From contig NZ_GG770554.1 of NCBI RefSeq assembly GCF_000164135.1, positions 280,167-344,166 of the forward strand: a stretch of 64,000 bases of DNA. Reading direction: 5' to 3'. Shown piece by piece: positions 31,194 through 39,250 of the stretch. A program made the translations under genes and the position numbers. This DNA comes from Mycobacterium parascrofulaceum ATCC BAA-614. Lineage in GTDB: Bacteria > Actinomycetota > Actinomycetes > Mycobacteriales > Mycobacteriaceae. Position 1 is the first letter of the stretch. The number at the start of each line of letters is the position of its first letter. The notes below the pieces were generated by a model. The model had not been told where the DNA came from. It saw nothing but the letters and a program-made list of their open reading frames with translations, and ran no database searches.

Positions 31194-33559
31194 TCGCGGG
31201 CCTGAGCGACGCGGAGGTGGCGCAGCGCGTCGCCGACGGCAAGAGCAATGCGATCTCCGAACGCGCCACCCGCAGCGTCCCGGACATCGTGCGGGCCAAC
31301 GTCTTCACCAGGATCAACGCGATCCTGGGCGTGTTGCTGCTGATCGTGTTGGCGACGGGCTCGCTGATCAACGGGATGTTCGGCCTGCTCATCGTCGCCA
31401 ACAGCGTCGTCGGCATGGTCCAGGAGATCCGCGCCAAGCGAACGCTGGACGCGCTGGCCATCGTGGGCCAGGCGAAACCGTTGGTGCGCAGGCAATCCGG
31501 CACCCGGACCCTGTCGCCCGCCGAGGTCGTGCTCGACGACATCATCGAACTCGGGCCCGGCGACCAGGTCGTCGTCGACGGCCGGATCGTCGAGGAGGCG
31601 AACCTGGAGATCGACGAGTCGCTGCTCACCGGGGAGGCCGACCCGATCACCAAGGCCGCCGGAGACGGGGTGATGTCGGGCAGCTTCGTCGTCGCCGGAA
31701 CGGGCGCCTACCGCGCCACGCGGGTCGGCCCGGAGGCCTATGCCGCCAAGCTGGCCGAGGAGGCCAGCAAGTTCACTCTGGTGAAATCCGAACTGCGCAA
31801 CGGGATTAACCGTATCCTGCAGTTCATCACCTATCTGTTGGTGCCGGCCGGTCTGCTGACGATCTACACGCAGTTGTTCACCACGCATGCGGGCTGGCGG
31901 CAGTCCGTGCTGCGGGCGGTCGGCGCGCTGGTGCCGATGGTGCCCGAAGGCCTGGTGCTGCTGACGTCGGTCGCGTTCGCCGTCGGGGTGGTCAGGCTGG
32001 GCCAGCGCCGCTGCCTGGTGCAGGAGTTGCCCGCCATCGAGGGGCTGGCCCGGGTCGACGTGGTGTGCGCGGACAAGACGGGCACCCTGACCGAGAACGG
32101 CATGCGCGTCGCGGGGGTCGAGGGGTTGGGCGCGCCTGTGGACCGCGTCGACGACGCGCTGGCGGCGCTGGCGGCCGCCGACCCGCGCCCGAACGCCAGC
32201 ATGCAGGCGATCGCCGAGAGCTATCAACGCCCCCCGGGCTGGGTCGCCACGGCGACCGCGCCGTTCAAGTCGGCCACCAAGTGGAGCGGGGTGTCCTTCG
32301 GCGACCACGGCAACTGGGTGATCGGTGCGCCGGATGTGCTGCTCGATCCGGCCTCGGCGGCGGCCGAAGACGCCGAGCGTATCGGCGCGCAGGGGTTGCG
32401 GGTGCTGCTCGTCGGCACCGGCGACGTGGCCGTCGACCATCCCGACGCGCCGGGCCGCGTCACCCCCGTGGCACTGGTGATCCTCGAACAGAGGGTGCGT
32501 CCGGACGCCGCCGAGACACTGGATTACTTTGCCGAGCAGGGTGTTTCGGTCAAGGTGATCTCCGGCGACAACGCGGTATCGGTCGGCGCCGTCGCCGACA
32601 AGCTCGGGCTGCGCGGCGAGACGATGGACGCGCGCCGGCTCCCGTCGGACCCCGCCGAATTGGCCGACGCGCTGGACGCCTACACCACCTTCGGCCGGGT
32701 GCGGCCCGACCAGAAGCGGGCGATCGTGCACGCCCTGCAATCGCACGGACACACCGTCGCGATGACCGGCGACGGCGTCAACGACGTGCTGGCCCTCAAG
32801 GATGCCGACATCGGCGTCGCGATGGGGGCCGGCAGCCCGGCGTCGCGCGCGGTGGCGCAGATCGTGTTGCTGGACAACCGGTTTGCCACCCTGCCGTATG
32901 TGGTGGGCGAGGGCCGGCGGGTGATCGGAAACATCGAGCGGGTGGCCAATCTGTTCTTGACCAAGACCGTCTACTCGGTGCTGCTGGCCCTGCTGGTCGG
33001 CGTCGAATGCCTGTTCGCCAGGCCGCTCAAAGCCGATCCCCTGCTATACCCGTTTCAGCCCATCCACGTCACCATCGCGGCGTGGTTCACCATCGGAATC
33101 CCGTCGTTCATCCTGTCGCTCGCGCCCAACAACGAACGCGCCTACCCCGGGTTCGTGCGGCGGGTGCTGAGTTCGGCGCTGCCGTCCGGGCTGATCGTCG
33201 GCATCGCGACGTTCGCGTCGTACCTGGTGGCCTACCACGGCCGGCACGCGACGTTCCAGCAACAAGAACAGGCGTCGACCGCGGCGCTGATCACGCTGCT
33301 GATGACGGCGCTGTGGGTGCTGGCGATCGTGGCGCGGCCCTATCAGTGGTGGCGGGTGGCGCTGGTCGTCGGTTCCGGGCTGGCCTACGTCGTGATCTTC
33401 AGCATCCCGCTGGCCCGCAAGGCGTTCCTGCTCGATCCCTCCGATGTCGCGGTGACGGCGACCGCCGTGGGGATCGGCGCGCTGGGCGCCGGCGCCGTCG
33501 AGGCCCTGTGGTGGATCCGGGCGCGGATGCTCGGTGTGCAGCCGCGGCTGTGGCGTTGA
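31190..33559 (+). CDS. ctpE: P-type ATPase CtpE (calcium-type transporter)
   Basis: A 789-aa P-type ATPase. The actuator domain has LLTGEADPI (147-153). The phosphorylation motif is DKTGTLTEN with Asp295, preceded by the transmembrane PEGL in [12 protein letters not shown]. The nucleotide domain is short, and the hinge motif is [20 protein letters not shown]. Six or more hydrophobic spans are present, including a C-terminal bundle from about residue 590 ([20 protein letters not shown]). There is no N-terminal heavy-metal domain or CPC motif. CtpE has been reported in M. smegmatis as a calcium transporter whose loss alters envelope integrity; that is family knowledge, not read here. ATG overlaps the preceding stop. 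Start at 31190 is supported by the ATGA coupling. Confidence 0.95.
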   Translation: MIAGLSDAEVAQRVADGKSNAISERATRSVPDIVRANVFTRINAILGVLLLIVLATGSLINGMFGLLIVANSVVGMVQEIRAKRTLDALAIVGQAKPLVRRQSGTRTLSPAEVVLDDIIELGPGDQVVVDGRIVEEANLEIDESLLTGEADPITKAAGDGVMSGSFVVAGTGAYRATRVGPEAYAAKLAEEASKFTLVKSELRNGINRILQFITYLLVPAGLLTIYTQLFTTHAGWRQSVLRAVGALVPMVPEGLVLLTSVAFAVGVVRLGQRRCLVQELPAIEGLARVDVVCADKTGTLTENGMRVAGVEGLGAPVDRVDDALAALAAADPRPNASMQAIAESYQRPPGWVATATAPFKSATKWSGVSFGDHGNWVIGAPDVLLDPASAAAEDAERIGAQGLRVLLVGTGDVAVDHPDAPGRVTPVALVILEQRVRPDAAETLDYFAEQGVSVKVISGDNAVSVGAVADKLGLRGETMDARRLPSDPAELADALDAYTTFGRVRPDQKRAIVHALQSHGHTVAMTGDGVNDVLALKDADIGVAMGAGSPASRAVAQIVLLDNRFATLPYVVGEGRRVIGNIERVANLFLTKTVYSVLLALLVGVECLFARPLKADPLLYPFQPIHVTIAAWFTIGIPSFILSLAPNNERAYPGFVRRVLSSALPSGLIVGIATFASYLVAYHGRHATFQQQEQASTAALITLLMTALWVLAIVARPYQWWRVALVVGSGLAYVVIFSIPLARKAFLLDPSDVAVTATAVGIGALGAGAVEALWWIRARMLGVQPRLWR

Positions 33560-33618
33560 CCACCCGAAGCGCGGGCCGGAAGGGTTAGTAGGATTTTCGG
33601 CGGGGAAAGGACGGGGAG

Positions 33619-33807
33619 ATGGGATTCCTGGACAAGGCCAAAGACCTGCTGTCGCAGAACGCCGACAAGGTCGAGACCGCGATCGACAAGGCCGGCGAAT
33701 TCGTCGACGGCAAGACGCAGGGCAAGTACTCCGACACCATCCACAAAGTGCAAGAAGAGGCCAAGAAGGCGGCCGAATCCGCGGCAAAAGGCGACGACCA
33801 GAACTGA
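33619..33807 (+). CDS. Antitoxin of the Rv0909-Rv0910 system
   Basis: A 62-aa, highly charged protein beginning [20 protein letters not shown]. It is probably helical throughout and carries alternating Asp/Lys clusters. Size, sequence and neighbour match the M. tuberculosis Rv0909 antitoxin. GGGGAGA precedes the ATG by about eight bases. The toxin-like gene starts four bases after its stop, so both are translated together, in the usual antitoxin-first order. Structurally it resembles CsbD/antitoxin-like stress proteins, so naming it an antitoxin rests on the neighbour and on reports for the homologue. Confidence 0.88.
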   Translation: MGFLDKAKDLLSQNADKVETAIDKAGEFVDGKTQGKYSDTIHKVQEEAKKAAESAAKGDDQN

Positions 33808-33811
33808 GCTC

Positions 33812-34282
33812 ATGGCGAAACTCTCCGGATCCATCGACGTCCCGCTGCCACCCGAGGTGGCCTGGAAGCACGCCTCCGACCTGTCCCGGTTCAAGGATTG
33901 GCTGACCATTCACCGGGTGTGGCGGAGCAAACTGCCCGAAGACATCGACAAAGGGACGGTCGTGGAGTCGATCGTCGAGGTCAAGGGCATGTACAACCGG
34001 ATCAAGTGGACGGTGGTGCGGTACAAGCCGCCGGAGGGCATGACGCTCAACGGCGACGGCGTCGGGGGCGTCAAGGTCAAGCTGATGGCCAAGGTTCAAC
34101 CCGCCGACGAGGGCTCCACCGTCAGCTTCGACGTCCACCTCGGCGGCCCGGCGCTGTTCGGGCCGATCGGGATGATCGTCGCCGCCGCGCTTCGTGGCGA
34201 CATCGACACGTCGCTGGAGAACTTCGTCACGGTGTTCACCCGGCCCGATCCCGGCATGAACGGCTCCGGCGGTCGTCGCTGA
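33812..34282 (+). CDS. Rv0910-type SRPBCC toxin
   Basis: A 156-aa START/SRPBCC-fold protein. Visible features are SIDVPLPPEVAWKHASDLSR, WLTIHRVW, EVKGMYNRIKWTVVRYKPP and the C-terminal helix LRGDIDTSLENFVTVF. M. tuberculosis Rv0910 has been reported as the toxin partner of Rv0909, unusual among toxin families because it is a lipid-binding-like fold. The present protein is some 12 residues longer at its C-terminus (RPDPGMNGSGGRR). It lies four bases after the antitoxin gene. Immediately after its stop there is a terminator-like hairpin and a longer structured repeat. Whether toxicity is conserved is not testable by eye. Confidence 0.85.
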   Translation: MAKLSGSIDVPLPPEVAWKHASDLSRFKDWLTIHRVWRSKLPEDIDKGTVVESIVEVKGMYNRIKWTVVRYKPPEGMTLNGDGVGGVKVKLMAKVQPADEGSTVSFDVHLGGPALFGPIGMIVAAALRGDIDTSLENFVTVFTRPDPGMNGSGGRR

Positions 34283-34307
34283 CGCTCGGGCGCCACGCCC
34301 CCGAGCG
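34283..34307 (+). terminator. Hairpin at the Rv0910 stop
   Basis: CGCTCGGG (34283-34290) pairs perfectly with CCCGAGCG (34300-34307) across a nine-base loop, beginning at the base after the stop codon. No U-tract follows, as is usual for mycobacterial terminators. It overlaps the start of the tandem repeat. Confidence 0.5.
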
Positions 34308-34336
34308 CCACGCCCCCGAGCGCCACACTCCCCGAG
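34291..34336. repeat. Three tandem copies of CGCCACGCCCCCGAG
   Basis: Two identical 15-bp units (34291-34305, 34306-34320) and one diverged 16-bp unit (34321-34336). The unit shares CGCCACGC with the arms of the next hairpin, so the array and hairpin may have a common origin. Confidence 0.8.
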
Positions 34337-34384
34337 CGTCACGCCAGCGTGGCGGTTGCCCCCGGGCGCCACGCTGGCGTGACG
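34337..34384. repeat. Perfect 18-bp inverted repeat (large hairpin)
   Basis: CGTCACGCCAGCGTGGCG (34337-34354) and its exact complement (34367-34384) flank a 12-base GC loop. The hairpin is very stable. It lies 40 bases before the start of the next gene. It could be a bidirectional terminator, a processing or regulatory RNA structure, or a copy of a dispersed palindromic element. Confidence 0.8.
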
Positions 34385-34423
34385 TTCGCCGGGGCCGGTG
34401 CTGAGTCGGCTAATCTCGCTGAC

Positions 34424-34858
34424 ATGACTAGCCGGCTGCGCCCTGGTTGGCTGGTGGCGTTTTTCGCGTTGGTGATCTCGGCCAGCGCGTGGCTGCCGTG
34501 GCTGACGACGGCGGTCAACGGCGGCGGCTGGGCCAACGCCATCGGAGGCGCGCACGGGAACTTGGAACTCCCGCCGGGATTTGGCGCGGGCCAGCTCATC
34601 GTGTTGCTGTCCTCGGCGCTGCTGGTGACCGGGGCGATGGTCGGCCGCGGCCTCTCGGTCAGGCTTGCTTCGGTTGCCGCGCTGGTGATTTCGCTGCTGA
34701 TCGTCGCGCTGGTGGCGTGGTATTACAAGCTCAACGTCAACCCGCCGGTATCGGCCCAGTACGGCCTGTACGTCGGTGCGGGCGCGGCGGTGTGCGCGGT
34801 GGTGTGCTCGATCGCCGCGGTCGTCGCGGCGTTGGCCTCCGCTCGGTCGCCCCGCTGA
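34424..34858 (+). CDS. Four-span membrane protein, Rv0912 type
   Basis: A 144-aa integral membrane protein with about four hydrophobic spans: residues 8-27 (GWLVAFFALVISASAWLPWL), 55-74 (GQLIVLLSSALLVTGAMVG), 80-100 (LASVAALVISLLIVALVAWY) and 110-137 (GLYVGAGAAVCAVVCSIAAV). Between spans 1 and 2 lies a Gly/Asn-rich loop. No transporter or enzyme motif is visible. Size and order match Rv0912. Promoter elements are not clear; the large hairpin lies just upstream. Convergent with the VOC gene across only four bases. Confidence 0.85.
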   Translation: MTSRLRPGWLVAFFALVISASAWLPWLTTAVNGGGWANAIGGAHGNLELPPGFGAGQLIVLLSSALLVTGAMVGRGLSVRLASVAALVISLLIVALVAWYYKLNVNPPVSAQYGLYVGAGAAVCAVVCSIAAVVAALASARSPR

Positions 34859-34862
34859 GGTC

Positions 34863-35345
34863 TCAGGCCGACGGGAACTCGTGCGTTCCCGAGGCGGAGC
34901 TGTCGCTCGGCTCGTTGACGCCGAATACGAAAGGCGCAAAGACGATTTCGCGACCATCCGGATCGCGGTAAGTGACCGCGCCGGTCGCCTCCCAGTACGG
35001 GTGCTGTTCGACGGGTTGGGCGCCCGCCCCCCGCAGGCGGGCGATCGCCGCCTGCTGGGCCTGTCGGTCGGGGAAGTACAGGCACAGCTGCTCGTGGTGG
35101 TCCACCGCGACGGGCTCGACGGACTCCACGATCTCCAGGGTCAGGTTCCAGCTGGGCAGGCCGAAGATCGCGCCGTTGCTGCCGTAGCTTTCGCCGAACG
35201 TCTCGAACAGGGGCAAGCCCACCAGTTCGCGGTAAAACCGCACCGTGTCTTGGAAATTCGACGACCGGCGCGCGAAGCGCAGACCACCGATCGTCGCCAA
35301 TTGCGGGGGCCAGTGCGTGGTACGGCGCGGCTTGTCGGCGGCCAT
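34863..35345 (-). CDS. Glyoxalase/VOC-family protein coupled to the carotenoid oxygenase
   Basis: A 160-aa vicinal-oxygen-chelate fold protein. Visible parts are ATIGGLRFARRSSNFQDTVR, FYRELVGLPLFETFGESYGS, HHEQLCLYFPDRQAQQAAI, QHPYWEATGAVTYRDPDGR and EIVFAPFVFG. VOC proteins of this kind are metal-dependent lyases, dioxygenases or binding proteins; the precise role is unknown. The ATG at 35345 overlaps the last base of the stop of the carotenoid oxygenase (TGATG), so translation is coupled and a joint pathway is likely. No such gene is recalled next to Rv0913c in M. tuberculosis. Confidence 0.88.
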   Translation of the reverse strand: MAADKPRRTTHWPPQLATIGGLRFARRSSNFQDTVRFYRELVGLPLFETFGESYGSNGAIFGLPSWNLTLEIVESVEPVAVDHHEQLCLYFPDRQAQQAAIARLRGAGAQPVEQHPYWEATGAVTYRDPDGREIVFAPFVFGVNEPSDSSASGTHEFPSA

Positions 35346-36859
35346 CACAGCCCGACGGCCATGGCGGCCGACTCCGCGGTATCCCAGCGCCGTAGCTGTT
35401 CCCCGGGCGCCCACGTCGAATGGGTGCCGCTGGAGATACGTTCCGGCAGTCGTAGTTTGCAGACCGGTCCGTCGCCGAGCCGGGCGGCGTCGAAGACCAC
35501 GCAATACGAGGCGTCGGTGTTCATGTCGGTGGTGAGTGTGACGAGGTAGCCGTCGTCCTCGCCGGAGGCCCCGACCCGGGGCGCCATCGCCGTCTCGCTC
35601 CCGTAGACGCCGTCGCCGAAGGAGAACTCCTGTTGGCTTCCGGTGCGCAGATCGTGTTTGACCAGCCCGTCGAACAGGAACCAGCCCGGCTTGCCGGTGG
35701 CCGCGTACGCGTAACGGTAGTTGCCCGCGGCGTAGTCCGGGTTGATGGTGCCGAACTCGGTGATGGATTCCGACAGCCGCTCCTCGTGCACGGCACCGGT
35801 GGTCAGGTTGAACCGCCATCGGTGCAACCGCGACTGCAGACGGTCCAACGCCAGGAAGCGAAACAGCTTGTCCCACTTCGATCCACCGTTGTCAATCGGG
35901 GAAGGGTCGCCCTCGAAGAAGCCGTCGAGCACGATCTCGTCACCGTCCTCGTAAGCGTTGACGAAGTGCAGCACGAACGTCGGTTCCGCCTCGAACCAAC
36001 GAATGTCGTGGGTGCCGCCGCGGCGGGGGAGGATCGCGAAGCGAGACGGCATGTCCGGGTAGAAGCGGGGCAGGTGCACGTCGTGCTCGAGCAGGGTGGG
36101 GTCCCAGAACAACGGAAAGTCGTTGAGAATCACGTAGTTTTCGGTGAATGCCATGTCGTGGGGCAGTCGCGGCCCGGGCAGTGGGATGTCGACGTAGTGG
36201 ACCAGTTCGTCGTTTCCGTCGACCACGCCGTATCGCATGTACGGCTCTCGCTTGCTGTAGTTGAAGAACAGCAGCTCACCGGTTTTGTTGTCGACCTTCG
36301 GGTGCGCGGACACGCCCCAATCCGAAGGGAACCGCCCGTTCCAGCTTTCCTTGCCCAGGGTTTCACCCGAGTACGGGTTGACCCGGTACAGGTCGCCGCA
36401 CTGATAGAAGCTGGTAAGTGCCACGCCCCGGTGCACGACGACGTCGGTGCTCGACGCGTCCTTCATCCTGGTGCGGGCGCCCCAGCCATCCTCCCGCTTG
36501 GCCAATTGCACCGGTTCGGCCAGGCCCGGCCACAGCGGCCCCCCCGCTTCGTTCTCCGCCAAAAAGCCGTCGGTACGGACAAAGCGATTGCGGTAGAAGG
36601 CTTTTCCATCGCGGAAACCCACCACGTGCAGCATGCCGTCGCCGTCGAACGGATGATAGGTCTTCAGCGCCGGGTGCAGCGGGTTCTCGGTGTTGCGCAG
36701 GTAGATGCCGTCCAGATCGTGCGGGATTTCCCCTTCCACGGCGATCAGGTCGTCGGCGTCCCACTCGGTGGTCTGCGGGCGCCAGGGCCCGGTCCGGTAC
36801 GGGTGGTCGTCGTCTTCGGGCAGCGTGGACAGGAATTTGCCGACGATCTCCACATCCAT
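35345..36859 (-). CDS. Carotenoid cleavage dioxygenase family protein, Rv0913c type
   Basis: A 504-aa iron(II) oxygenase of the carotenoid/stilbene-cleaving family. Four His ligands are expected on a seven-bladed propeller; candidates seen are WGVSAHPKVD, LPHDMAFTENYVI, VLHFVNAYEDG and ISSGTHSTWAPG. Other conserved pieces are DLDGIYLRNTENP, YHPFDGDGMLHVV and NRFVRTDGF. The M. tuberculosis homologue is reported to cleave apocarotenoids or related stilbenoids. Start ATG 36859 (MDVEIVGKF) is chosen from the family's conserved N-terminus; the longer frame is an unsupported extension. It lies one base after the thiolase-like gene and overlaps the VOC gene, forming a three-gene unit. Confidence 0.94.
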   Translation of the reverse strand: MDVEIVGKFLSTLPEDDDHPYRTGPWRPQTTEWDADDLIAVEGEIPHDLDGIYLRNTENPLHPALKTYHPFDGDGMLHVVGFRDGKAFYRNRFVRTDGFLAENEAGGPLWPGLAEPVQLAKREDGWGARTRMKDASSTDVVVHRGVALTSFYQCGDLYRVNPYSGETLGKESWNGRFPSDWGVSAHPKVDNKTGELLFFNYSKREPYMRYGVVDGNDELVHYVDIPLPGPRLPHDMAFTENYVILNDFPLFWDPTLLEHDVHLPRFYPDMPSRFAILPRRGGTHDIRWFEAEPTFVLHFVNAYEDGDEIVLDGFFEGDPSPIDNGGSKWDKLFRFLALDRLQSRLHRWRFNLTTGAVHEERLSESITEFGTINPDYAAGNYRYAYAATGKPGWFLFDGLVKHDLRTGSQQEFSFGDGVYGSETAMAPRVGASGEDDGYLVTLTTDMNTDASYCVVFDAARLGDGPVCKLRLPERISSGTHSTWAPGEQLRRWDTAESAAMAVGL

Positions 36860-36860
36860 G

Positions 36861-38096
36861 TCACGTGCCTTCTGCTGTGCTGACGACGAAGCTGACGGTG
36901 GTGGCGGTGCTGCCGCCGAAGTTGAGGGTGCCGAACGCCTTGGCCCCCTCGACCTGGTAGTTGCCGGCCCCGCCGCTGACCTGCTTGGCCGCGTCGAGCA
37001 GCATCCGCACACCGGAGGCGCCGACCGGATGGCCGCCGCCGATCAGGCCGCCGCTGGGGTTGATCGGCAGCCGGCCACCGATTTCGATCTCGCCGTTTTC
37101 GATCGCCTTCCACGACTCGCCGGGCCCGGTCAACCCGATGTGGTCGATGGCGAGGTACTCGCTGGGGGTGAAGCAGTCGTGTACCTCGTAGCCGTCGAGG
37201 TGGTCGAGGGTCAAGCGGGCGCGCCGCAAGGCGTCGTGCACCGCGGACCGCACATGGGGAAGGACGTGACTTTCCCGGGGATCGTCCGCCGCGCGGTCCA
37301 GCTTCTGCCGCAGGCCCAGTCCCACCGTGCGGTGCCCCCAGCCGTCGATGCGGCCGATCGGGCGCGCGTCGGGATGGTCGCGCAGATACGCGTCGCCGAC
37401 CAGCACCAATCCCGCCGCGCCATCGGTCATTTGGCTGCAGTCGAAGCGTCGCAGCCGGCCCTCCGTGACGGGATTGGTCGCATCGTCGTCGGTGATGGGG
37501 TCGGGGACCGTCCACGCGCGCGTCTGGGCGTTGGGGTTGCGCCGCGCGTTGGCGAAGTTGAGCTGCGCGATGGCCCGCAGGTGCGCGTCGTCCAGGCCGT
37601 AGCGGCGGTCGTACTCGTCGGCGACCTGAGCGAACATCGACGGCCACAGGTAACGCACGTCGGCGCCCTCGTGACCCGTCCACGCCGCCGCGCCCAGGTG
37701 CTGGGCCGCGGTGTCGCCGGGAACGGTTTTCTCGAGCTCGACCCCCACCACCAGCGCGATGTCGTACGCACCCGAGCGCAGATCGGCCATCGCCGACAGC
37801 GTCGCGATGCTGCCCGACGCGCACGCCGCTTCGTGCCGGGAGGCCGGGGTGTCCCAGAGGTCGGCGCAGACCGTGGCCGGCATCGCCCCGAGGTGGCCCT
37901 GGCCGGCGAACATTTCCCCGAAGGCGTTAGCCACGTGGACCACCTCGATGTCGGCGGCGTTCACCTTGGCCGAGGCCAGCGTGCCGTCGACGACCTCCCC
38001 GGTTAGGGCGGCGAAGTCCCGGCCCTCTTTGGTCAGGTTGCGGGCGAAATCGGTTTGCCAACCACCCAGGATCCATATCCCCGCCGAGCCATCCAT
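36861..38096 (-). CDS. SCP2-type thiolase-like protein, Rv0914c type
   Basis: A 411-aa thiolase-superfamily protein of the lipid-transfer (SCP-x) branch. The acyl-enzyme Cys is in HEAACASGSIATLSAM. The C-terminal active-site block NPSGGLIGGGHPVGASG is intact, and VHDCFTPSEYLAIDHIG holds the usual His. Such enzymes cleave beta-ketoacyl-CoA in lipid or sterol side-chain breakdown, though activity is not proven for Rv0914c. ATG 38096 (MDGSAGIW) is chosen because the thiolase domain starts at once. It is the first gene of an operon with the carotenoid oxygenase and VOC protein, hinting at an isoprenoid- or lipid-related pathway. Confidence 0.93.
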   Translation of the reverse strand: MDGSAGIWILGGWQTDFARNLTKEGRDFAALTGEVVDGTLASAKVNAADIEVVHVANAFGEMFAGQGHLGAMPATVCADLWDTPASRHEAACASGSIATLSAMADLRSGAYDIALVVGVELEKTVPGDTAAQHLGAAAWTGHEGADVRYLWPSMFAQVADEYDRRYGLDDAHLRAIAQLNFANARRNPNAQTRAWTVPDPITDDDATNPVTEGRLRRFDCSQMTDGAAGLVLVGDAYLRDHPDARPIGRIDGWGHRTVGLGLRQKLDRAADDPRESHVLPHVRSAVHDALRRARLTLDHLDGYEVHDCFTPSEYLAIDHIGLTGPGESWKAIENGEIEIGGRLPINPSGGLIGGGHPVGASGVRMLLDAAKQVSGGAGNYQVEGAKAFGTLNFGGSTATTVSFVVSTAEGT

Positions 38097-38627
38097 ACGC
38101 CGCACGGTACTCCTGGGCGGCCTCGTCGTTGAGGCGTATCCGCGAGCGGTCGCGGTCACGGGTACCCCAAAATGAGGCGGCCCCGTCGGCTCTCGGGCTG
38201 AACCGACGGGACCTAGGCGGACGCGAAGGCCGGCCGACGCGTTCGCCTCTCATGGAACATTGCCCCGTACGGCGGCAGGCAAACATACGGCTTCCGCGCG
38301 GACGCCGCGGCGCGTCCAGGCGGTGTCCTCGACGGGCTCGGCGAAGACGCAGTGGCCGACATGTCCCAGCCGAGCGTGTCCGACCGCGCTTAGCCGGCCC
38401 AAAAGCCATACCGGGCCGGGGATCCCGGCGCGCGCTGTGGCGGCGTGCTCCTCCCCGCCGCGAGACCCACGCGCCCCAACCGTCACGGCGAGCCGGGCAC
38501 ACGCGGCGATGCCCGCCCCCGAGCGGCAGTTCTGGGGGGATTGACCGGCGTCGCTCCGGGTGGCGGTCTGCGGCAGGCAAACGACCCGCGTGGTGGCCCG
38601 CAGGAAGGCCCTGCCGTCCGGCGACCG
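38097..38627. other. Gene-poor stretch, no supported coding region
   Basis: Several short frames exist on both strands, but none has family features, a convincing ribosome site or codon logic. In M. tuberculosis the PE7/PPE14 pair lies here; no PE or PPE motif is visible. GCGGCAGGCAAAC occurs twice (38273-38285 and 38570-38582). The sequence could be decayed accessory DNA; promoter signals for the thiolase operon should lie at the left end. Confidence 0.5.
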
Positions 38628-38858
38628 CTAGGGAAGCGGTGGTGCCGGCGGCGCCGACGGAGCCGGCGGCGCCGAGAGAGTCGACGGCGGCGGCAAGGTG
38701 GTCAGCGGCGTCGGCGAGGTGGTGGACGCTTGGGTGTCGGTGCCAACGGGCGCCGCGGTGATGGCGCCGCTTTGGTGGTGACCCGCCAGGGTCACTGCGG
38801 CGATGACCAGGCCGCTGACGGCGAGCAACGCATAGCGCGGGACTGTCCGATCGTGCAT
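38628..38858 (-). CDS. Small exported proline-rich protein (hypothetical)
   Basis: A 76-aa product starting MHDRTVPRYALLAVSGLVIA, with one hydrophobic N-terminal helix (about residues 9-28) followed by a Thr/Ser/Pro-rich tail (TSPTPLTTLPPPSTLSAPPA). This looks like a secreted or membrane-anchored surface peptide. CGGAGAAAG precedes the ATG at good spacing, which is the main support. Two inverted repeats lie in the presumed leader and promoter. I do not recognise a family. The alternative is that it is a spurious frame in accessory DNA; similar short Pro-rich exported proteins are common in mycobacteria. Confidence 0.55.
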   Translation of the reverse strand: MHDRTVPRYALLAVSGLVIAAVTLAGHHQSGAITAAPVGTDTQASTTSPTPLTTLPPPSTLSAPPAPSAPPAPPLP

Positions 38859-38868
38859 GAGCTTTCTC

Positions 38869-38923
38869 CGGATCGAAGGGCGTGATCCGTATAACGAATC
38901 TCTTCGGACCGAAATACGGATCA
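38869..38923. promoter_or_regulatory. Nested inverted repeats upstream of the small exported-protein gene
   Basis: TGATCCGTAT (38883-38892) is repeated inverted as ATACGGATCA (38914-38923) with a 21-base spacer. A shorter pair CGGATC/GATCCG (38869-38874, 38884-38889) could form a hairpin just before the ribosome site. These are candidate operators or a leader switch. Confidence 0.4.
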
Positions 38924-39061
38924 TATTGTCACGGCAGGATAACACCGGTAGGGCGCCGGCAACACCCCTGGGCCAGAAGAATGCGTCGCCCTGCGGGCGG
39001 GCGCCGCGGGCAATTTCGCGGCGGACGAGCGCGAATGGCGGGGTGGCCGCGAGGGCGGGAT

Positions 39062-39088
39062 GGTTAGCTGCCCGCCGGGGAGCTAACC
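39062..39088. promoter_or_regulatory. Inverted repeat GGTTAGCT-N11-AGCTAACC
   Basis: A perfect eight-base inverted repeat about 165 bases upstream of the DUF4185 gene. It could be a terminator for a transcript from the left, or an operator. No neighbouring gene explains it. Confidence 0.4.
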
Positions 39089-39150
39089 GGCTGATGGCAC
39101 CCGTTTCGGCGGGGCCCGGCTGCGTTGCGACACGGTCACGGATACGTACC

Positions 39151-39200
39151 TATCGTCGCATCACTAGTCACAACAGTCGCGCTGATCACTATCGTCACAT
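39151..39200. repeat. Direct repeats CTATCGTCRCAT near the DUF4185 promoter
   Basis: CTATCGTCGCAT (39151-39162) and CTATCGTCACAT (39189-39200) are separated by about 38 bases, between four helical turns, within 100 bases of the start of the secreted protein. Positions suit a regulator that binds the same face of the helix; no candidate is known. Confidence 0.4.
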
Positions 39201-39250
39201 GAGCCAACTGCGGACGTCAACGCGGTGTCCCGCCGCTCGAAAGGTGCTAC

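Noticed and set aside
29523..32752. Two long minus-strand frames opposite Rv0907 and ctpE
   Set aside because: Both are antisense shadows without motifs.
38250..38486. 78-aa frame as a relic of a PE or PPE gene
   Set aside because: No PE or PPE signature, no ribosome site, and mixed codon pattern.
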